From: Trileptium ribeirensis
Lineage: Eukaryota > Nematoda > Enoplea > Enoplida > Thoracostomopsidae
Direction: 5' to 3'
NCBI GenBank assembly: GCA_030248225.1
Contig: JASANE010012226.1
Coordinates: forward strand, 1-64,000
Length of the DNA: 64,000 bases
How positions within the stretch are numbered: position 1 is the first letter of the stretch; every line of letters begins with the position of its first letter. The translations under genes were made by a program, and so were the position numbers. Under the pieces are notes generated by a model that saw nothing but the letters and a program-made list of their open reading frames with translations, did not search any database and was not told the DNA's origin. Below are positions 59,968 through 64,000 of this stretch, piece after piece.

Positions 59968-60140
59968 CCCTTTCATACCCGAATTAATTTGTGTATCGTG
60001 CAATGTTTGACAAACTCAAGGAAATTTACAATGCTACCGAATAAAAACGCACGTTCAAACGTACGATATACGACAAACTCAGTAAGCACAACGAGTCGAA
60101 TGTGCGTTGGGTCCATTTGGACCTAGTGGGAATGAGAGGA
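59968..60140 (-). mobile_element. TTAA composite element lacking its tRNA-like core
   Basis: TTAA precedes CCCTTTCATACCCGAATTA and the copy ends TAGTGGGAATGAGAGGA before TTAG. Compared with its neighbour it lacks the tRNA-like block, as if deleted or never acquired. Confidence 0.8.
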
Positions 60141-60171
60141 TTAGTTATGAGATAGGTTAATTTTTAATTAA

Positions 60172-60434
60172 CTCTTTCATGCCCGAATTAGCTTGTGTAT
60201 TGTGCAATGTTTGACAAACTGAAGCCTGTACCAGGGGTCGAACCCGAAACGTACGGGTGAAACTTGTGTACGCAAACCACTGAGCTATCTGAGAGCTATT
60301 GTTCGGTTCCATAAAAAACTTTACAATGCGAGCGAATAACAACGCATGTTCAAACGTACGATATACAACACTCACTAAACACAACGAGTCGCAATGTGCG
60401 TTGGGTCCATTTGGACCTAGTGGGCATGAGAGGA
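60172..60434 (-). mobile_element. TTAA composite element, best-preserved copy
   Basis: TTAA lies on both sides (60168-60171, 60435-60438). The ends are imperfect inverted repeats: CTCTTTCATGCCC and, inward from the right, TCCTCTCATGCCC. On the - strand the centre reads AGATAGCTCAGTGGTTTGCG, then CGGGTTCGACCCC, which are A-box and B-box sequences of a tRNA-like unit. The TTAA target and CCCTTT-like terminus recall piggyBac-type MITEs. Confidence 0.85.
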
Positions 60435-60438
60435 TTAA

Positions 60439-61734
60439 AAAGCCTTAATTATATAACGATTACTGGTCGGAAACTGGGAAATTCTAAGCACAATTAAATC
60501 AACGTGTTCTTCTATTCTGTTAAAGGCTACAAGCAGATTGCGCACAGTTTTTTCCGATTGGATGAGAAAAAATTTATGCATTTTCTCAATCGAATATTTC
60601 ATTTCAGGCCAAGACTGATTCGAAACGCAGAAAACATCCAAATGCTAAATTTTTTCAAATAGCTACACACATCTTACATCTATTTACAGAACTTAATAAA
60701 TCACCGTTTCAGCATCTTTCGAAACCAACTTATTTAATACAAACTTCTAAAGTATAATATAATATTTAAATGCTATATCACTTCAGGCAAGCTAACGTTA
60801 GATTGACTCTCAGAAATCTGAGGATGTATAATGCCCTGATTTGAATGTTAAGGAATCCGGTAAAGCTAGCAAATAACAACGCAAAGATAGACAACGCAAA
60901 AAAGCTCAGTTAACACAACGTACTGGGCAGAAAATGCTCAAATAGCTGCAATTATTTCACATTAGATGATCCAAACAATACGTCTTTACAAAATTTATCT
61001 ATGAAAAATTATTCAAATAGGCAACAATTATTTATATTGTGATATTTAAAACATCCAAAGCATAATATATAATTATATATAGCCCGTTAAAACCGTCGTT
61101 TTAGGAGCTACTAAGCTATACAGTTACACTCAACAATAAGAATTTTTGGCACACTGCAACAACTAGCATATAATATTTATGAGTTTGCTCGCCATTTGCT
61201 TTTACTGCTAGGCGTGACTGTAAACCGAGAAAAACTTTTCGAGCGCATGTATAATAATATAAATGAGCAATCAGTAAAACTAGACAATTTTTATCAACAT
61301 TAAGAAATACAAACCAGTGAAATGAGATGAACCTCTTAAGTTACAATTAACGTAAACAGATACCGGGAACATTTTGTATTATATGAATATTTAAATCTAT
61401 TTGCTTGAGTGTAGGTGAGAATATACTGGAAACTGGATATAAACGCTTTGTCGTATGAAGTAATGTGTATTTTGTACAATGTTAAAGGAACTTTGTATGA
61501 TTGGATAATAAGAAAATGATCATGAATGATTATTTTAAAAACACACCATTTTAGTTAAGGCATAAAGGCAGACGTAATAATATGTGATTTAAAGCAAAAT
61601 GGACAACTTTTAGAAACTGCCACAAGAAGATTTAAAAGACGCCGATATTTAGCTTAACAAAGCCAAATTATTGATAAAAATTTTTACTGTGATTTGTAGT
61701 GGAAAAATAATGACAAATCAACATGCTTTAAAAT
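60439..61734. other. Mostly unassigned; one more composite fragment
   Basis: AGCTAGCAAATAACAACGC to CAGTTAACACAACGTACTGGG at about 60865-60930 is a truncated piece of the composite element. Confidence 0.4.
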
Positions 61735-61925
61735 TTGAGTTCAAAATTTGAGCTTAAAATTTAAATTCCATTCCTTGTCCTTGACGGGCTGAAGCCATAC
61801 GCTACAAATGTTTAAACAGTGTTCACACGTTCAAATTCACCAAAAACTCCAAAAAACCTGCTTTCAAATTTTTATTAAATTTGGAGCTCACAATTTATGC
61901 AAAAGTTTGACGTGTGAACGCAGGT
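61735..61925. mobile_element. Truncated copy of the 16982 MITE
   Basis: AAATTTGAGTTCAAAATTTG, GTGTTCACACGTTCAAATTCACC and GTTTGACGTGTGAACGCAGG match the family; the left end is missing. Confidence 0.65.
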
Positions 61926-62683
61926 TCAGTACAGTTAAGAGTGCTTAAGGAAAGAGTATATCACTTCCCAGCGCTCTAGCGCAAACTTGTACGTCATTAA
62001 CGAAACTGCAGGTGTGATCTATGCATTATGATCAAATGAACTCGGTTAGACTGAAAACGCCCATGTCCTCAAAAACGGGTTAGCAGTGATTTAAAATGAC
62101 ATACTCTTCCATTATACACTTTTGGTATAACAATCATAGCTAATACTAATACAAATCAACAATTATGAGCGACAAATGAAATTTCTAAAACTGCTATCAG
62201 TCACCGGATATTAAAGCACAGACCACATGAATCAACGACAACAGATGTAACAGTTATAGTTAATACGTACGCATTGCATGGTATATAATAAACGTGCCCA
62301 CCGACTAGTTGCAGGCTAGGTTGTCAAAAAACCTATGGGTGAATATGAACAATGTATATCGAGTCGATGTTGGTAAAAGAAGAAAGCATCGTCAGTATTT
62401 TGCCACTTTTGAGCTGCGAAATTCATTTTTGTGCCGTTGCAAAAGTAGATTAGTGCGCTAAAACTAATGAGAAAGACAAAAATCATTTGCAGCAAACAGG
62501 CATGACCGCCCTGGATGTTATGTCTAGATATACATCACTTATACATTATTCAACAAATATATCAATAATACATACACACAATCACGGATAGAATTATTTG
62601 CACAAAAACACAGTCAACAAACGCTATACGTAATATTGTTTTTGCTGTTGCCCGTGTTACCATATACATTATGTACAGCTTTA

Positions 62684-62940
62684 GGCTTGTTCACACGTTG
62701 AAACTTTTTGCTCAAATATTGAGCTCAAAATTTGACGGTACTTTTTAAATAATATTGCGATGTTTCAAAATTTGATATCAACTTTTTCCAGGTAATACAT
62801 CTCGTAGGTGATCGGCTACAGGAATATCATTGAAAAGTCTGAAAAGTGTCCACACGGTCAAACTCAACAAAAATGCAAAAAAGACGCTTTCAAATATCGA
62901 TCAAAAGTTGAGCCAAAATTTTGAGCGTTTAAACACTACT
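62684..62940. mobile_element. Copy of the 16982 MITE
   Basis: The copy begins AGGCTTGTTCACACGTTGAAA and carries AAAATTTGA words, TGATCGGCTACAGGAATATC and GTCCACACGGTCAAACTC. It ends near TTTTGAGCGTTTAAACAC. Confidence 0.75.
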
Positions 62941-64000
62941 AAGCATATAATTACCTCGTTGACTGTACATGCGTGTAACGATGGGTACATTGCTTAATGT
63001 CCTGCTTACGAAATAAACTTCAAACCACTTTAATTGCGACTTCCCGGTTGACCCCCGACCCTGCCCCAAAAAGATCCCATTTTCCAGATACAGAAATGGC
63101 TGTTGTTTCGATTGACCCAGCTATTAGAAACAGTTCAGAAAATCCCGTTTTGAAAATTTCACGACAAACTTTTTTTATATTTTTGCACTACCAATCATTG
63201 TACCATCGACATTCCAAGTTTTTTCTCTATTATAAATTTATTGCATCGAATGAGCCACGAGATGAGTCGAATAGTATCAAACTAAGCGCTATTTTGTTTG
63301 GGTAGGGACTTAGAAATTAGTAGAATACATTAATCGTCCACAATACCACATAAACTCCAATAGCCGGTCAATCCTCAAATTTTCGAATTACTATTGTATC
63401 TCTAAAATCAATGATTTTTTGCTGGAATAGCTGACCTAAGGCTCTTACCGTCAGTTATTCTAAAATTATTCGTTTCCGCGCCTCGGCCGAAATACGGTCA
63501 TTCACTCCACAGACGTTCTCTGCATGAAATAGTATTTCGTGCATTTTGCTATGCTTATAAAAGCACAACGTTGTTCTGCAATAATCAAACAACATAAACT
63601 ACATATTTATGCTATATCTAAGTACAAATCGGTTAATCAGCCAATATTCTTTACTCGAACTGCTATGTTTCATGACAGGTATAATAGCGTTTAACGCTAT
63701 CTAGAGTATACATAATGATCTCAAAATGTGGTGCTATAACATTCAGGCACCATGGTACTTCGGAAAGTTAAAAACCACAATCTATTTTCATTATAATTTT
63801 ATATCGACCTAAATCGCGTAATAATAAATGTCCCATTGTTATATTGCTGGCAGCACTCGCTTTTGCAGGTCTCCACGACGTATCATTCGTTAAAGCCTGA
63901 CCACATTGGGAGACCTCACCTTTCGAATCCAACTAATTCCATTATTCATTAATGGCTGCAAATTCATGTATTTTTAATATTAAACATTTTTAGATATTTA
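62941..64000. other. Unassigned DNA
   Basis: The 102-codon frame at 62997-63305 shows no motif. GGTATAATAGCGTTTAACGCTAT near 63680 is a short hairpin. Confidence 0.4.

Overview
This window is animal nuclear DNA: AT-rich, intron-bearing and dense in repeats, with no bacterial-style operons. Two protein-coding genes can be assembled from small exons. The first is a Wnt ligand on the + strand (five exons found between 31899 and 39392, most like Wnt9). The second is the Mediator subunit MED21 on the - strand (four exons between 57309 and 50179, complete, 137 residues). Both were recognised by translating conserved motifs and checking that splice sites and codon phases agree across introns. The exact organism is not provable from the sequence. 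The pair of genes shows a metazoan. A tRNA-Met-derived SINE and many short inverted-repeat elements would suit an invertebrate deuterostome such as an ascidian tunicate, but that is only an inference.

Layout. 1-11 kb: nested mobile elements, a 68-bp satellite (2321-3056), further tandem repeats at 4.8-5.1, 5.9-6.1 and 7.2-7.7 kb, and mostly unassigned AT-rich DNA. 11-22 kb: copies of a tRNA-like/TTAA composite element, MITEs, and a decayed non-LTR retrotransposon (about 18.7-20.3 kb, - strand). 22-29 kb: self-nested GC-rich-ended elements, then a three-level nest in which a hAT-like element (26846-28989, 8-bp target duplication TCAATCAC) contains an element with 242-bp inverted repeats and an SGNH-like ORF, plus a small MITE. 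31.9-39.4 kb: the Wnt gene, with mobile elements in its introns. 40-50 kb: MITEs, a long direct repeat, a degenerate satellite and a decayed Ty3/gypsy pol fragment. 50.2-57.3 kb: MED21, whose 4.95-kb first intron holds a 1173-bp hAT-like element (8-bp target duplication with one mismatch) and mariner-like fragments. 57.8-64 kb: degenerate satellite, MITEs and two more TTAA composite elements.

The most unusual material is: (i) the Wnt gene, with a roughly 120-residue Arg/Ser/Tyr-rich linker and a decayed duplicate of its RWDC exon beside a mobile-element insertion close to the splice acceptor; (ii) a repeat family that joins TTAA-flanked piggyBac-like termini to a tRNA-like core; (iii) several DNA transposons whose ends are iterated short GC-rich words; (iv) the SGNH-like ORF between long inverted repeats. 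The two genes are not obviously related in function and seem simply to be neighbours.
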